DNA of 64,000 bases from an uncultured Treponema sp. (GTDB taxonomy: Bacteria; Spirochaetota; Spirochaetia; Treponematales; Treponemataceae), in assembly GCA_949299755.1 (NCBI GenBank), contig CASGBA010000001.1, positions 186,001 through 250,000 of the forward strand. The letters are read 5' to 3'. This document shows, piece after piece, positions 35,324 to 44,843 of this stretch. The notes under the pieces are model-generated. The model ran no database searches. It was not told the DNA's origin and saw only the letters and a list, made by a program, of their open reading frames with translations. Positions within the stretch are counted from its first letter, which is position 1; each line of letters starts with the position of its first letter. The translations under genes were made by a program, and so were the position numbers.

Positions 35324-35719
35324 TCAGATTTCTGTAAATGCATTCCTCAAATGTATTATTTCCCCCGGGGCGGTTTCCCCCGGCCGTATTTCCCCAGGAT
35401 TAAATCCAGTGAAAATCACATCAAACCTGACCAGCTTGTCTCCGTACCCAGGATTCCCATTGATAAAACATTCCGCAAGTTTAATCATCCTGCGACGTTT
35501 TACCGGGTTTATGACATATTCCAAATCCTCCCGCCAACCACAGGGCCAGGTTTTCACTTCCACAAAAACAAGGGTATCACCGTCAAGGGCGATTATATCG
35601 ATTTCCCCTTCCCTCCGGCGCCAGTTACGTACAAGTATCTCCCATCCATCGGAAACAAGCTTTTCCGCAATAAAGTCCTCTCCGGTTTTTCCTGTATTCT
35701 TGCGGTAAAAATCATTCAC
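35324..35719 (-). CDS. yraN: UPF0102/YraN-family endonuclease-like protein
   Basis: About 131 residues from a GTG at 35719, eight bases after the HD-GYP stop. This start gives the family's usual length and begins NDFYRKNTGKTGEDFIAEKL. A longer reading back to 35797 would overlap the upstream gene by 71 bases and adds sequence unlike the family. The PD-(D/E)XK-like core is present: GEIDIIALD and VFVEVKT. The role is unknown; a link to Holliday junctions or recombination is suspected from the fold. Confidence 0.85.
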   Translation of the reverse strand: MNDFYRKNTGKTGEDFIAEKLVSDGWEILVRNWRRREGEIDIIALDGDTLVFVEVKTWPCGWREDLEYVINPVKRRRMIKLAECFINGNPGYGDKLVRFDVIFTGFNPGEIRPGETAPGEIIHLRNAFTEI

Positions 35720-35726
35720 AGGAAAC

Positions 35727-36992
35727 TCATTTTCCTGAATCCAGGTTTTCCCCGTTCTCCTGGTGCCGGGACTCTGAAGGATTGACAGCCCTGACAATAA
35801 AAAGGGTTCTGTTCGTTTTCAGATCTATTAAATCCCCTTTATTGTCGGGAAAAACCTGTCCGAATTCATCAATGAGCACTTTTATCTTAGGACGCAAGGG
35901 TGTCTGAGGACAAGCTTCAACTACACGGGCTATCACCGAGTTATTCATCAATACAATGGAACCAATCGGATAAATACCCATATTTTGAATCATAGCCTTG
36001 ACTATATCCGGATCGAAACGCCGGGCATTGTCCGCAACCAGATTCTTCATGGCATCATAGCCAAGAAGCCTGCCACGATAAATCCGGGGGGAAACCATTG
36101 CCTCAAAGGCATCGGCGGCGGAGACTATTCTGGAAGCAATATCAATCTGTTTTCCGGAAATTCCCGACGGATATCCTTTTCCGTCCCAACGTTCATGATG
36201 GCGGGCAGCAATAAGCCCCACTTCTTCCGGATAAAATAAATTATTGACTATGATTTTATATCCGTATGTCGTATGGGCTTGGATAAGGGTTGTTTCACTC
36301 TCGGACAATTTCCCTTCTTTATTCAGAATGGAATCGTCAATCCTCAACATTCCCACATCATGAAGGAGGGCTCCGGTTATAATCTGCATGAGATGCACAT
36401 CCGGGATATGAAGACTTTCAGCTATTATCATCGAAATAATCGCGGAATTAACCCCGTTTTTTGCCAAATCCTTTCCAGCCACGGAACCACCCAAAATGTA
36501 GCCGACCATGGAAACCCTTTCATTTTTAACAAGATTGAAAAGGTCATTAACAATTCCGTCAACAGCCCGAGCCTTTATTTCCTGCTGTTTTTTTATCATG
36601 GAAAAAACCACATCAAGCTTGTTTATGAGCCCTTCATAGGCTGAATAAAGGGAGGATTTTTTCAATACCTCAGGCAGTTTTATAATTTGTTCACCGGTCA
36701 AAGGATTCCGTTTTTCAATGCCGGATCTGTTGTCGTTGTAGGTTTCAGAATTTTCAAAATTGTCGTCAACAAGTTCTTCCATCTCCTCCGGCTCGGGTAA
36801 TTCTTCCCCTTCCTTCATTTCAAAACCGGAAGTTAATACATAAGGTATATCCCAACGGGCCAGAGCGTCCAGTTCCTTTTTGTTAAGAGGCACACCCTCG
36901 TTGACGAGCATATATTCCCCGTCATCAAAAAAAACGGGGGCGGAGAAACGCATATTTTCTTTAAGGGCAGACCTTTCAATTTTTTTCAGCAT
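35727..36992 (-). CDS. HD-GYP domain protein, probable c-di-GMP phosphodiesterase
   Basis: A 421-residue protein. The N-terminal 130 residues are a DUF3391-like or unclassified domain. The HD-GYP domain follows with ALLHDVGMLRID, ARHHERWDGKGYPSG and ASRIVSAADAFEAM. These are the metal ligands and GYP motif of enzymes that hydrolyse cyclic di-GMP. No receiver or membrane segment is present, so it is likely soluble. C-di-GMP controls motility and attachment in Treponema. Monocistronic or leading yraN. Confidence 0.88.
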   Translation of the reverse strand: MLKKIERSALKENMRFSAPVFFDDGEYMLVNEGVPLNKKELDALARWDIPYVLTSGFEMKEGEELPEPEEMEELVDDNFENSETYNDNRSGIEKRNPLTGEQIIKLPEVLKKSSLYSAYEGLINKLDVVFSMIKKQQEIKARAVDGIVNDLFNLVKNERVSMVGYILGGSVAGKDLAKNGVNSAIISMIIAESLHIPDVHLMQIITGALLHDVGMLRIDDSILNKEGKLSESETTLIQAHTTYGYKIIVNNLFYPEEVGLIAARHHERWDGKGYPSGISGKQIDIASRIVSAADAFEAMVSPRIYRGRLLGYDAMKNLVADNARRFDPDIVKAMIQNMGIYPIGSIVLMNNSVIARVVEACPQTPLRPKIKVLIDEFGQVFPDNKGDLIDLKTNRTLFIVRAVNPSESRHQENGENLDSGK

Positions 36993-37070
36993 TGATATTC
37001 ACCCGGGATTATAAATTCCTTTTAAAAAATATACGCATATTTTATCACATTTAACAAATTTTTTAAAACC

Positions 37071-37391
37071 TTAAAACCATTTTTCTTTTTTTGTCCGTTC
37101 CAAAAAAGAGAAAATGACTGCCACTGCCCGGTAAGTTTTTTCAGGAATAAAGGATCCCACAGGACTCCTTTCCAATATATCTGCGAGAAAAGAATCCTCC
37201 ACCACGGTCACTCCGTTCTCAACGGCGGTTGCCATAATACGTTCCGCAGTCCGTCCCTTTCCGGAAGCGGTTATCCTGGGAGCGGGCATCCCAGCCTCAT
37301 AGGAAAGGGCGGCGGCTGTTTTCAGCGGTGTTCCAGCCCTGCCGGATTCTTTCCCGGATTTTTTTTCATCCTGTGTTTCCATTGTTTCCAT
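37071..37391 (-). CDS. FlhB C-terminal-domain-like protein (YlqH/FlhB2 type)
   Basis: A 106-residue protein with the cytoplasmic FlhB fold: AAALSYEAGMPAPRITASGKG, AERIMATAVENGVTVVED and VGSFIPEKTYRAVAVIFSFL. It lacks the membrane part of FlhB and the self-cleaving NPTH (here MPAPRIT). Such small proteins, as B. subtilis YlqH, sit in the rpsP-trmD-rplS region and may replace FlhB's C-terminal domain in flagellar export switching. It is the last gene of that operon. The N-terminus starts with a METMET repeat. Confidence 0.8.
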   Translation of the reverse strand: METMETQDEKKSGKESGRAGTPLKTAAALSYEAGMPAPRITASGKGRTAERIMATAVENGVTVVEDSFLADILERSPVGSFIPEKTYRAVAVIFSFLERTKKEKWF

Positions 37392-37416
37392 GTGCCGGAC
37401 ACCTCACTGCAACGGC

Positions 37417-38343
37417 TTAAACCTCAATATCCACGGTTCCACCCCCGGGAAGGGTTTCATCGAACCCGTAAAAAACATCCATATCCAACCCGGAAGCCAT
37501 CATCATCTTTTTTATTTCCCCCGTGAATTTTTCTAAAAGGCGGGGGGCGGAACCGGGATAAATTTCAAAACGGCAGGCATCACCGGTCAGTATGAAATCA
37601 GCGGAAGAGGGACCGTCCACAAAGGTCAGCCGGCTTTCCTTTTCAATGCGGGAAAGCCTGTCAAAAAGGAACCGCAGGGAACCGCTGCAGACCTGCCCGG
37701 CAAAATCCCGCCGGTAGGGGTAAATATACCAGACATAATCACTTTCGTAGTCCCCGGAGACAAAACGCCTGGAAAATTCCCAGCCGGACGGATTCCCCTT
37801 TTTTTCCGGTTCCCCTCCACCGCTTCCCTCCCGGCTGTTTCCATAGCCTCCGGCTCCGGAATCCTCCCCCTCCAGGGAATCCCTTACCGACTCCACAAGG
37901 GGCATATCCCTGCCTTCCAGAATTTCCAGTGCGATCCTGAGATTTTCCGCTGTAAGGGGAATACCCTTTTGGGAAAGGAGGGAAGCGGCCTCACAGGCGC
38001 GGAATTCTTTTCCGGGAAAATCTCCCGCAAGGGAAACAATCCTTTTTATTTCGGCGGGGACAAGCCGTTTCCCGGAGGCATAGAAAAAAGAAGCGGTAAA
38101 AACCGCCGGAGGGGATTCAGGCAGCCCGTTGGAGGCAAGAAAGGAGAAAATAGGGGATTCAGGCCGGAGGGAACCGGGAAGGAGCTTGATGTAAATCCTC
38201 CCGTCCTCAAAGGAAACAATGCCTTTTAACAGGGAACCAGGAGCCACGTTAAAACCGCCGGGCATTTCCGACCTGGCGGTGATATCGGCGCCTGCGATTT
38301 GAATACGCAAAGTTCCGTCAGCATTGACGGAACGTACATACAT
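37417..38343 (-). CDS. Hypothetical protein beside FlhB-like gene, possibly YlqG/FliK-like
   Basis: At least 308 residues of no certain family. The middle (residues 160-190) is Gly/Ser/Glu-rich and low complexity. The C-terminal 120 residues look folded (SDYVWYIYPYRRDFAGQV, KKMMMASGLDMDVFYGF). By position, between rplS and an FlhB-like gene, it resembles YlqG (FliK-related) in Bacillus. The first ATG (38343) is probably not the true start: the frame stays open with coding-like sequence (RLLKNGQSVSMYVRS) to a CTG at 38430 overlapping the end of rplS, with no ATG, GTG or TTG in between. Confidence 0.6.
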   Translation of the reverse strand: MYVRSVNADGTLRIQIAGADITARSEMPGGFNVAPGSLLKGIVSFEDGRIYIKLLPGSLRPESPIFSFLASNGLPESPPAVFTASFFYASGKRLVPAEIKRIVSLAGDFPGKEFRACEAASLLSQKGIPLTAENLRIALEILEGRDMPLVESVRDSLEGEDSGAGGYGNSREGSGGGEPEKKGNPSGWEFSRRFVSGDYESDYVWYIYPYRRDFAGQVCSGSLRFLFDRLSRIEKESRLTFVDGPSSADFILTGDACRFEIYPGSAPRLLEKFTGEIKKMMMASGLDMDVFYGFDETLPGGGTVDIEV

Positions 38344-38422
38344 GGAAACACTCTGCCCGTTTTTTAAAAGCCGGGTATATTCAGCAGTACCGGAAAGCTT
38401 AAAAGAAACGGGCTGGAAGGAA

Positions 38423-38791
38423 TTACTCAGAAGGCTTTGCTTCCTTGCGGGAAATAAGGGTCTTTATCTTGGCTGCCTTACCGATTTTCTGGCGGATGTA
38501 GTACAGTTTCGCGCGGCGGACTTTTCCTGGGCGGACAAGCTCCACATTGGCAATACGTGGTGAATGAAGGGGGAAAACCCTTTCCACGCCGACTCCGTAA
38601 GAATTCTTACGGACTGTGAAAGTCCTTCCCACTCCTGAATTCTTAAAGCAAATAACCAAGCCTTCGTAAACCTGGATACGCTCTGTTTTACCTTCAATAA
38701 TCTTAAAATGAACCTTTACAGTGTCACCAACGCCGAAAGCGGGGACTTCGGCTTTTTTCTGTCCTTCCTCGATTGTTTTAATCAAGTCCAT
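38423..38791 (-). CDS. rplS: 50S ribosomal protein L19
   Basis: A 122-residue ribosomal protein at the interface of the subunits. Family sequence is clear: [57 protein letters not shown]. Its start overlaps the end of trmD by 14 bases, giving tight coupling. Confidence 0.97.
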   Translation of the reverse strand: MDLIKTIEEGQKKAEVPAFGVGDTVKVHFKIIEGKTERIQVYEGLVICFKNSGVGRTFTVRKNSYGVGVERVFPLHSPRIANVELVRPGKVRRAKLYYIRQKIGKAAKIKTLISRKEAKPSE

Positions 38792-39560
38792 TTTTCATCT
38801 CCTCTATCAAAGCTGCCGTTTCTTCCGGATACACACCCTTTTTCAGTGAAGCTTCCACAAGATCCGGCCTGACACGCAGCGTTTTCTCGACACGTTTCCG
38901 TAAACGCCACAGCCGTATTTTTTCATGGTGCCCCGAAAGAAGCACCTCCGGAACCTTTTCGCCCCGGAATATTTCAGGTCTCGTGTATTGGGGATATTCC
39001 AACAAACCATCGGAAAAGCTTTCCTCATCCAAGGACTCACTGGAAATAACCCCCGGAATAAGGCGGTACACTGCGTCGATAATAACAGCTGCCGCCAGCT
39101 CCCCTGATGAAGTGACATAATCCCCGATGGAAATCTCGTCGTCCACATAAAGGTCTATTATCCGCTGGTCTATGCCTTCATATCGACCGCAAACGAAAAC
39201 AAGTTCTTCTTCCCGGGAAAGTTCATAGGCATAAGCCTGGGAAAAGGGTTTCCCGGAAGGGGTCGGAAAAACAACCCTCTGTCTCCGTTTTATTTCTCCG
39301 CCGGAACCAGCCGGATTCCCCTCCTTCCGGGTGACACCGGCTGACTCAAGGGCCGCGGACAAAGGTTCCGGCAGCATAAGCATACCGGCGCCCCCTCCAT
39401 AGGTTGAATCATCACAGGATTTATGCTTGTCAAAGGCAAAATCCCGGATATTTATCAGAGAACAGTCAATAATTCCCCTTTCAACTGCCTTGGCCATTAT
39501 TGAATTCTCAAAAAAAGCCCTGGGTATTTCGGGAAATAAGGTAAGCACATGGATTTTCAT
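38778..39560 (-). CDS. trmD: tRNA (guanine37-N1)-methyltransferase
   Basis: A 260-residue SPOUT-class knotted methyltransferase that methylates G37 next to the anticodon. Key stretches are [25 protein letters not shown] and [20 protein letters not shown]. It has an insertion around residues 80-95 ([17 protein letters not shown]). Two bases separate it from rimM; it is in the standard ribosomal order. Confidence 0.97.
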   Translation of the reverse strand: MKIHVLTLFPEIPRAFFENSIMAKAVERGIIDCSLINIRDFAFDKHKSCDDSTYGGGAGMLMLPEPLSAALESAGVTRKEGNPAGSGGEIKRRQRVVFPTPSGKPFSQAYAYELSREEELVFVCGRYEGIDQRIIDLYVDDEISIGDYVTSSGELAAAVIIDAVYRLIPGVISSESLDEESFSDGLLEYPQYTRPEIFRGEKVPEVLLSGHHEKIRLWRLRKRVEKTLRVRPDLVEASLKKGVYPEETAALIEEMKNGLD

Positions 39561-39562
39561 AA

Positions 39563-40105
39563 TTACTCCAGAATCCAGCGGTGCAGCAACCGGACTGTCT
39601 TAAGACCTAAATCGATGTCTCCTATAAAGGCATCTTTGAAAGGAACAAGGCAAACCCGGCCTTCGGGGAGAGCAACTTCGAGCAAGTCGCCTCCGCCGCC
39701 TTCTGTAACTCCGACAATTCTACCTACGGAAGAACCGTCATACACAAGAACACACTGACAAAGATCACCGACATAGAACTCACCCTCATTCAGGGGACAA
39801 GCCTTGTCTCTGGGAACAAGAATCTCGGCTCCGGCCAAAACCTTCGCCTCTTCAGGATTATTTATTCCCGTAAATTTCAAAAGAAAAGCCGACGGAGACC
39901 CGGCGGTCTTTTCAATATCGTATTCAAAAACCTCGCTGTTATCCCTGTTGAAACGGACGAAAACCGAGGAAAGAACCGCTATATGGTCAACTTCCCCGGA
40001 GGTACTCTCAACTTTCACAAATCCATTCAACCCATGGGGGGAACGGATAACAGCGGTGACCAACTCATCACCGGAAAGACAGGCTCTTTTTCCCGCGCCC
40101 AACAT
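39563..40105 (-). CDS. rimM: 16S rRNA processing protein RimM
   Basis: A 180-residue 30S maturation factor. N-terminal IRSPHGLNGFVKVES and the PRC-barrel (EGEFYVGDLCQCVLV, SVGRIVGVTEGGGGDLLEV, LVPFKDAFIGDIDL) are clear. It follows the KH-domain gene by seven bases. Confidence 0.95.
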   Translation of the reverse strand: MLGAGKRACLSGDELVTAVIRSPHGLNGFVKVESTSGEVDHIAVLSSVFVRFNRDNSEVFEYDIEKTAGSPSAFLLKFTGINNPEEAKVLAGAEILVPRDKACPLNEGEFYVGDLCQCVLVYDGSSVGRIVGVTEGGGGDLLEVALPEGRVCLVPFKDAFIGDIDLGLKTVRLLHRWILE

Positions 40106-40112
40106 ACCGGAC

Positions 40113-40346
40113 TCAGTCCAGAATCTCCAGAAAAACCCTCTTTCCGGTTTTACCGGCGGAAGCGGCGATTACAGTACGCATGGCCTTGGCTATACGGCCA
40201 TACTTGCCGATAACTTTTCCAATGTCGCCGGATGCAACCTTCAATTCGAGAACAATGCCACGGTCATCTTCCACTTCCTGGACAGAAACGGCGGCAGGAT
40301 CATCGACGAGGGACTTAGCTATGTATTCAACCAATTCCTTTTCCAC
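40113..40346 (-). CDS. khpA: KH-domain RNA-binding protein (KhpA/YlqC)
   Basis: A 77-residue single KH domain with the GxxG loop IGKYGR and the family start EKELVEYIAKSLVDDP. KhpA binds RNA broadly and in Gram-positive bacteria pairs with KhpB in cell-size control. Conserved position between rpsP and rimM. Confidence 0.93.
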   Translation of the reverse strand: MEKELVEYIAKSLVDDPAAVSVQEVEDDRGIVLELKVASGDIGKVIGKYGRIAKAMRTVIAASAGKTGKRVFLEILD

Positions 40347-40358
40347 TGCCGCACCTGC

Positions 40359-40607
40359 TTACAGTGAAAAATTCTTGTGGTTGAGTATACGCCTTACAGT
40401 ATCTGAAGGCTGGGCTCCCTTATCAAGCCAATAACGAACCTTGTCGGCGTCGAAAGCAATCTGTCTTTCTTCCGCTTCGATGGGATGATAAATGCCGAGT
40501 TCTTCGATAGCACGGCCGTCACGGGGCTCCCTGGCATCCTGAACAACGATGCGGTAATAGGGACGCTTTTTACTGCCGAACTTTTTCAGTCTGATTTTTA
40601 CACTCAC
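40359..40607 (-). CDS. rpsP: 30S ribosomal protein S16
   Basis: An 82-residue ribosomal protein from the GTG at 40607, which follows GGAGGAATTTGCA and begins [20 protein letters not shown], the normal start of S16. A longer frame would read through the promoter. First gene of rpsP-khpA-rimM-trmD-rplS and two flagellar-like genes. Confidence 0.96.
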   Translation of the reverse strand: MSVKIRLKKFGSKKRPYYRIVVQDAREPRDGRAIEELGIYHPIEAEERQIAFDADKVRYWLDKGAQPSDTVRRILNHKNFSL

Positions 40608-40638
40608 TGCAAATTCCTCCAAAGATATACGAAGGGCA

Positions 40639-40667
40639 ATTGTAAATGAAAAGACAAAATAGGTCAA
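40639..40667 (-). promoter_or_regulatory. Promoter of the rpsP-rplS operon
   Basis: Minus strand -35 TTGACC (40667-40662), 17-base spacer and -10 TACAAT (40644-40639), with a short leader and GGAGG before the rpsP GTG. Confidence 0.7.
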
Positions 40668-40697
40668 TATTCAGAGGCATCTTATATGATTTTTAAC

Positions 40698-40726
40698 TTG
40701 CCTTGCCATCGTTTTTTCTGTATACT
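40698..40726 (+). promoter_or_regulatory. Promoter of the corA leader transcript
   Basis: -35 TTGCCT (40698-40703), 17-base spacer and -10 TATACT (40721-40726). Transcription would start near 40733 and give a leader of about 220 bases before corA. Within that leader a small ORF (40769-40873) is visible. Confidence 0.65.
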
Positions 40727-40768
40727 CCTTGTAGTAATTTACACCGGAATTTTATCAGGAGGAAGCCC

Positions 40769-40873
40769 ATGGATGCGGATCCTGGCAGTAGTAGATGCCA
40801 TAAAAACAAAAACAATCCTGTAAGCCTTCCTGAATACGGATGTCCGGCTGTATGTTTCGGTGACCCAATGTAA
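40769..40873 (+). CDS. 34-codon leader ORF upstream of corA
   Basis: ATG preceded by a perfect AGGAGGAAG site eight bases away. It encodes 34 residues rich in Pro, Cys, Asn and Lys (MDADPGSSRCHKNKNNPVSL, then PEYGCPAVCFGDPM). It ends 81 bases before corA. The strong ribosome site, the promoter upstream and five prolines suggest a regulatory leader peptide, as MgtL is for mgtA in Salmonella (an analogy, not homology). It could instead be a small protein. No Mg-sensing M-box structure is recognisable. Confidence 0.5.
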   Translation: MDADPGSSRCHKNKNNPVSLPEYGCPAVCFGDPM

Positions 40874-40954
40874 GGTGTTAATCCGGCAATTCATCCAACC
40901 GCCTGCGTTTTCCGGAAGACTTCTATGACAACCATTTGATGGAAGGGAAGCGCT

Positions 40955-41944
40955 ATGATTAAAATCTGGAAACAGGAAAACAAGAAACTGGTTGAAGCGG
41001 AAGAAACAGACAATCCCGCCTGGCCCGTATGGGTTGACGCACGGAATGTGACCCGGGAAGACATTAAAATACTCGAAAACACCTATAAAATACAGACGGA
41101 AACAATCGTTGATATCCTTGACCAGGACGAGCTTTCACGTTTGGACTGGGAGGACAGTTACACGGTTATAATCGTAAGACTTCCTATTTTTATAGCGGAA
41201 AACGACATAAGCTATTTCACCATACCGTTGGGCATCATCCTGTATCCGAACATGGTAATCACCATATGCTGGGCTGATTGTGAAGTCCTCCATGACATGG
41301 CGGCCAACAGGGTGAGGAATCTTTCCCTGAATGACCTGCCCGCCTTTGTCTTGCAGGTCTTGGCCCGGGCGGATTTAATCTTCCTGCGGTATTTGAAAGC
41401 CATAAACAGGAGTTCCAATTCCATACAGCTTGCCCTCCAAAAATCAGTCAGGAACCTGGAGCTAATCCAGCTTTTGAATCTGGAAAAATCCCTGGTTTAC
41501 TTTACAACCTCATTGAAAAGCAACCAGCTTCTGTTTGAGAAACTGATGAAAACAAAGCTCATCCAGCTGGATGAGGAGGACAGGGACTGGCTGGAGGACG
41601 TGGCCATAGACAACAAACAGGCCATAGAAATGGCAGACATTTACACCAACATCATGTCCGGCACAATGGATGCCTTCGCTTCGGTTATTTCCAACAACCT
41701 GAGCATTGTAATGAAAAAACTGACGGTTATTTCCCTTGTGCTCATGATTCCCACAATGATTACCAGCTTTTTCGGCATGAACATACCGCTGCCGATGGAC
41801 AGTTGGGAAGGGAGCGTCCCCCTTCTTGTCATCATTTTGGCCTGTATCATATCCTCGGGAGCGGCTTCCATCATGCTGAGGGATAAAAAACACAAGGACA
41901 ACCAGGACAGAAAGCACAGGGGTTTATTCCGGCACAGGAAATAA
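40955..41944 (+). CDS. corA: CorA-family magnesium/metal transporter
   Basis: A 329-residue membrane protein. The long cytoplasmic N-terminal domain of alpha/beta and helical sequence (KIWKQENKKLVEAEETDN) precedes two C-terminal membrane segments. The GMN selectivity motif is in TSFFGMNIPLP (about residue 275). Such channels import Mg2+ (some Co2+ or Ni2+). The C-terminus is basic and cytoplasmic. GGAAGGGAAG precedes the ATG. Convergent with mnmG. Confidence 0.93.
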   Translation: MIKIWKQENKKLVEAEETDNPAWPVWVDARNVTREDIKILENTYKIQTETIVDILDQDELSRLDWEDSYTVIIVRLPIFIAENDISYFTIPLGIILYPNMVITICWADCEVLHDMAANRVRNLSLNDLPAFVLQVLARADLIFLRYLKAINRSSNSIQLALQKSVRNLELIQLLNLEKSLVYFTTSLKSNQLLFEKLMKTKLIQLDEEDRDWLEDVAIDNKQAIEMADIYTNIMSGTMDAFASVISNNLSIVMKKLTVISLVLMIPTMITSFFGMNIPLPMDSWEGSVPLLVIILACIISSGAASIMLRDKKHKDNQDRKHRGLFRHRK

Positions 41945-41964
41945 GTCCTTAGGTTTGCATTATA

Positions 41965-43893
41965 TCAACGCAAATGGAGCATTAAAAGCATTATATCCGA
42001 CTGCCTTATTCCTGAAATGCGGGAAGCTTGTCCCAGGGTGGACGGACGGACATTATTAAGCTTAGTCCTGGACTCGGAGGAAAGACCGGGCATAGAGTCA
42101 TAATCGATGGAAGAGGGGATTTTAACTCCGTCCATTTTCTTGAGCTTTTCCACGTGCCTGTCCTGGGAACGTATATAATGCTCATACCGGATTTCCAGAA
42201 TAGCGGCTTCTATGATTTCCCTGGGATAAGCCGCCAAAGAGGGGACAAGGCTTTCTATTTCTCCGGCCGGCACCAGGGGATCCCTCAGGGCATCAGCACA
42301 GGTTTTTCCGCAATGTTTCCGCAGGGGGGAACCCGCCGGGATTTCCTCCCCGAATGCGGCAGGGGATCCGGGAACCCTGGAGGAAGCGAGCAGGGAAGTA
42401 ACTTCTTCCCGGGCTTTCAGTTTTTCCCTAAGCCGGGCGGCGGTGGCAGGATTCTGCAACCCCACAGCCAAAGCTTTTTCCGTCAAACGTTCATCCGCAG
42501 TATCATGGCGCAAACGAAGCCGGTATTCCGCCCGGGCGGTGAACATTCTGTAAGGTTCCTTTGTTCCCAGAGTGACTAAATCATCTATTAAAACACCTAT
42601 GTACGCATCCGCCCGGCCCAGAACAAAGGGCTCATAAACAGCAGCCCCGGAAGAATCCGTCCTGCCCTCCCTTAAAGCGCGGGCATAGAGCGCAGCGTTT
42701 ATTCCCGCTATAAGACCCTGACCGCCGGCTTCCTCATACCCGGATGTTCCGTTAATCTGGCCGGCGGTGAAAAGTCCGCGGATCCGCTTCAATTCCAAGG
42801 CGGATGTCAGCTGGGTGGGATCGATATAATCGTATTCCACGGCATATCCGGGGCGGGAAACTTCCGCGTCCCTCAACCCCGGAATTGTACGCATAAAACT
42901 GTCCTGGACTTCCTCCGGAAGTGAAGAAGAAAGGCCGTTTATGTACATCTCCTCCGTGTCCATGCCCTCCGGCTCAATGAAAAGCTGGTGCCGTTCACGG
43001 GAGGCGAACCGCATAACCTTGTCTTCAATCGAAGGGCAGTAACGGGGCCCCACCCCCTTTATCCTTCCGGAAAACAACGGTGACCGGTTTATGTTGGCAC
43101 GGATTATTTTATGGGTTTCTTCGTTTGTGTATGTTATCCAGCAGGAAACAGAGGGCCGGTCGATTTTTTTATCCTCAAAAGAAAAGGGCAGCGGTTCAGC
43201 GTCCCCCGGCTGTTCTTCCATCAGGGAAAAGTCTATGGAGCTGCGGAGAATCCGTGGCGGGGTTCCCGTTTTAAGCCGTCCCACGGTGAGACCCAGCCTC
43301 CGTAGGGAAGAGCCCAAGCCTATGGCGGCCTGCTCCCCCAGCCTTCCGGCGGAAGCCTCGTATTCGCCGATAAAGACCTTGCCTTCCATGAAGGTGCCCG
43401 TGGTCAATACAACCGAATCCCCGTAAATTTTCCTGCCCCGGGAAGTCACGACACCCCGGAACAAGCCGTAATCCACACGGCCTGTTTCATCCGCACCGGA
43501 AATCTCAAAGTCCACAACGGTGTCCTGATATATGCAGAGATTTTTTTCCAATTCCAGGGTGTGTTTCGCCAGCATGGAGTAGCGGAATTTATCAGCCTGA
43601 ATCCGTGGAGCCTGCACGGCGGGACCCCGGCTCCGGTTCAAAAGTCTGTACTGAATCATTGAGGCATCAGCCAGCCTGGCCATTTCGCCACCCAGGGCGT
43701 CTATTTCCCGGACTATATTTCCTTTTGAAACCCCGCCTATGGACGGATTGCAGGACATTTTTCCTATGGTATCCAAACTCTGGGTAATCAAAATTGTGGA
43801 AAGCCCCATCCTGGCACAGGCAAGGGCAGCCTCTATACCCGCATGACCTCCGCCGACTACAATCACATTGTAATCTGAAAATCTAAAACCCAT
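41965..43893 (-). CDS. mnmG: tRNA uridine-5-carboxymethylaminomethyl enzyme MnmG
   Basis: A FAD enzyme of about 642 residues from the ATG at 43893, which places the FAD-binding [14 protein letters not shown] near the N-terminus as usual. A GTG at 43929 would add 12 residues. It has [23 protein letters not shown] and the substrate motif GTPPRI. With MnmE it modifies U34 of several tRNAs. The C-terminal helical domain (residues 540-640) is present. No Shine-Dalgarno is clear at either start. Confidence 0.95.
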   Translation of the reverse strand: MGFRFSDYNVIVVGGGHAGIEAALACARMGLSTILITQSLDTIGKMSCNPSIGGVSKGNIVREIDALGGEMARLADASMIQYRLLNRSRGPAVQAPRIQADKFRYSMLAKHTLELEKNLCIYQDTVVDFEISGADETGRVDYGLFRGVVTSRGRKIYGDSVVLTTGTFMEGKVFIGEYEASAGRLGEQAAIGLGSSLRRLGLTVGRLKTGTPPRILRSSIDFSLMEEQPGDAEPLPFSFEDKKIDRPSVSCWITYTNEETHKIIRANINRSPLFSGRIKGVGPRYCPSIEDKVMRFASRERHQLFIEPEGMDTEEMYINGLSSSLPEEVQDSFMRTIPGLRDAEVSRPGYAVEYDYIDPTQLTSALELKRIRGLFTAGQINGTSGYEEAGGQGLIAGINAALYARALREGRTDSSGAAVYEPFVLGRADAYIGVLIDDLVTLGTKEPYRMFTARAEYRLRLRHDTADERLTEKALAVGLQNPATAARLREKLKAREEVTSLLASSRVPGSPAAFGEEIPAGSPLRKHCGKTCADALRDPLVPAGEIESLVPSLAAYPREIIEAAILEIRYEHYIRSQDRHVEKLKKMDGVKIPSSIDYDSMPGLSSESRTKLNNVRPSTLGQASRISGIRQSDIMLLMLHLR

Positions 43894-43998
43894 TTCTTTA
43901 CTATAATGAAAACCATCTTCCTTGTACACGCTATATACAGAAAAACCGCATTGGTTTATATTTGGATGGGAAATACAAGATCGAAGGATTATAAATAA

Positions 43999-44478
43999 AT
44001 GAAAAAAAGGGAAACAAAAATTGAAATCCCGGTGCTGGTTCTTTTATGCCTGGCAGGTTTGTGCGTCATAATAATTGCCGCCGGAACCCTTTTTGCCATT
44101 ACAAACGGAACCGGTAAAGCAGGGGCTACGGAATCCGGGGAAAACACACAGAAAGAGACCGGAACAAGGTCTTTTCTGGAAACAGGAAGACTACGCATAG
44201 AGCTTGAGGCCCCGGAAGGAGGAGGCTCTTCCGTTCTTGTGGTAAAAGCGTCCATCCCCTACACTAAAGAGGATACAGCTTTCCAGGAAGAGCTGGTAAA
44301 AAACTTACCGGAAATTAAAAATATAATAACCGGAACATTTTCTTCCCTAAATTATGAAGAAATCCAAAGCATAGGGGAAAAAAAACTTAAGAAGGAAATT
44401 ATAGATAAAATCAACGGGATTTTAGTTCTGGAAAAACTGAAAGAAATTTATTTTGAGGAATTCATTTTTTTTGAATAG
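43999..44478 (+). CDS. FliL-like membrane protein
   Basis: A 159-residue protein with one N-terminal membrane segment ([20 protein letters not shown]), a Gly/Thr-rich linker and a periplasmic FliL-like domain ([20 protein letters not shown] ... [20 protein letters not shown]). FliL supports the flagellar stator. This copy is outside a motility operon and precedes a membrane protein and an ECF sigma factor, so it may be a FliL paralogue with another task. GAAGGA precedes the ATG. Confidence 0.75.
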   Translation: MKKRETKIEIPVLVLLCLAGLCVIIIAAGTLFAITNGTGKAGATESGENTQKETGTRSFLETGRLRIELEAPEGGGSSVLVVKASIPYTKEDTAFQEELVKNLPEIKNIITGTFSSLNYEEIQSIGEKKLKKEIIDKINGILVLEKLKEIYFEEFIFFE

Positions 44479-44486
44479 GAGGAAAT

Positions 44487-44843
44487 ATGTCCCAAACAGT
44501 TACACCGGCGGCCCAAATTATCATTTCCGTGATTCCGATAGTGGGAATAGTCATGGGAGCGGTTGTGGTTTTCTTTTATTTGTTGTGGCATCACAAACAA
44601 ATAATGAAGCAGCTTGAAACAGGCGTATACCGCAGACCGTCTTTTTCAGTGCCGATGTTCTGTCTTCTTGCAGGAGCCCTGCTGACAGGAGTGGGCATCG
44701 TTCTCTCCCTTCTTTTTTTATGTGTGGACGGCTGGAGTTATCCCCTTTTGGGGGGACTTATTCCTCTTTCCCTCGGAATAAGTTTGCTTTTTGTCTACTC
44801 AAAACTAAACCGGGCCGGAAGACATGATTCTTCCACTGACTGA
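44487..44843 (+). CDS. Small membrane protein (DUF6249-like), unknown
   Basis: A 118-residue protein with three likely membrane segments (IIISVIPIVGIVMGAVVVFF; VPMFCLLAGALLTGVGIVLS; YPLLGGLIPLSLGISLLFVY). The loop after the first segment (HHKQIMKQLETGVYRRP) matches a small family often encoded next to ECF sigma factors. It overlaps the sigma gene by 20 bases, so they are coupled. AGGAGG precedes the ATG. Confidence 0.7.
   Translation: MSQTVTPAAQIIISVIPIVGIVMGAVVVFFYLLWHHKQIMKQLETGVYRRPSFSVPMFCLLAGALLTGVGIVLSLLFLCVDGWSYPLLGGLIPLSLGISLLFVYSKLNRAGRHDSSTD

Noticed and set aside
35720-35797. Longer N-terminus for yraN, reaching to 35797
   Set aside because: It overlaps the HD-GYP gene by 71 bases and adds sequence foreign to the family; GTG 35719 gives the normal length.
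40874-40954. Possible Mg-sensing M-box riboswitch before corA
   Set aside because: The leader is too short and lacks the conserved M-box helices.
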